A DNA stretch of 35,811 bases from Fidelibacterota bacterium (GTDB lineage Bacteria; Fidelibacterota; UBA2242; JAFGTP01). Made by a program: the position numbers and the translations under genes. Position 1 is the stretch's first letter, and every line of letters starts with the position of its first letter. Positions 35,754 through 35,811 of this stretch are shown here, piece by piece. Under the pieces are notes generated by a model. It was given only the letters and a program-made list of their open reading frames with translations, did not search any database and was not told the DNA's origin. The stretch is from the NCBI GenBank assembly GCA_016934035.1, contig JAFGTP010000024.1, positions 1 to 35,811 on the forward strand. The letters run 5' to 3'.

Positions 35754-35811
35754 GATTTTTTTTTATTCTTGATTTCAAAGTTTTTTTTCGTTTCTAACAT
35801 ATAATTCGGAT

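Noticed and set aside
35800..35811. CCGA on the minus strand near the window edge as a sigma-28 -10 element
   Set aside because: Only four bases match the core, the following bases do not fit, and any -35 element would be outside the window.
1..35811. CRISPR arrays, tRNA or rRNA genes, insertion sequences and prophage genes
   Set aside because: I saw no regular direct-repeat array, no cloverleaf or rRNA-like sequence, and no transposase, integrase or phage structural gene. The repeated motifs in the window are paralogous PAS and kinase domains within coding sequence.

Overview
The window comes from a motile Gram-negative-type bacterium that relies heavily on signal transduction. It carries a methyl-accepting chemotaxis protein, a flagellin, exported and membrane-anchored sensors, and a very large block of PAS-rich histidine kinases. 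Kinases and Cys-containing PAS domains of this style are frequent in Deltaproteobacteria/Desulfobacterota and some related anaerobic lineages. I infer that sort of host, but nothing in the window fixes the taxon (no rRNA or marker gene is present).

Layout. Positions 1-1935 hold the 3' part of a poly-HAMP/PAS chemoreceptor, closed by a strong terminator at 1958-1990. A 358-nt intergenic region follows. Its right end has a good sigma-70-like promoter whose -10 box lies inside a perfect 12-bp inverted repeat. From 2294 to 29622 eleven consecutive plus-strand genes form one signalling island. In order they are a giant Cache/HAMP/10-PAS hybrid kinase (2066 aa), a lone receiver, a PAS/GAF hybrid kinase, two BarA-like hybrid kinases ending in REC-REC-HPt, a REC-kinase, a lone receiver, a CheA-type kinase, a periplasmic-binding-protein/PAS kinase, an Rcp1-like lone receiver and a REC-PAS-kinase-REC protein. 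Most junctions overlap or are a few bases apart. Only two real gaps (206 nt at 15613-15818 and 104 nt at 23798-23901) could hold internal promoters.

From 33607 down to 29617 on the minus strand lies a tight three-gene unit: a 12-TM MFS-like protein, a GH63-like glycosidase with a lipoprotein-like signal, and an EamA-family transporter. A divergent AI-2E/PerM-family permease (33714-34850) follows, then a convergent flagellin (34896-35717, minus) with a very strong ribosome binding site. The flagellin terminator folds over the permease stop codon.

How it works together. The signalling island contains eight kinases, three HPt domains, about twelve receiver domains (one visibly degenerate) and about 26 PAS domains. 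I find no DNA-binding, cyclic-di-nucleotide, phosphatase or other effector domain in any of its proteins. Phosphoryl groups therefore probably converge through the HPt domains and small receivers on an effector encoded elsewhere, or act by protein-protein contact as CheY does. The chemoreceptor and flagellin on either side make a link to motility plausible but unproven. The most unusual items are the output-free relay itself, a duplicated unknown module at the N-terminus of the 1162-aa kinase, the recurrent Cys-cluster PAS domains, and the palindrome over the island promoter.
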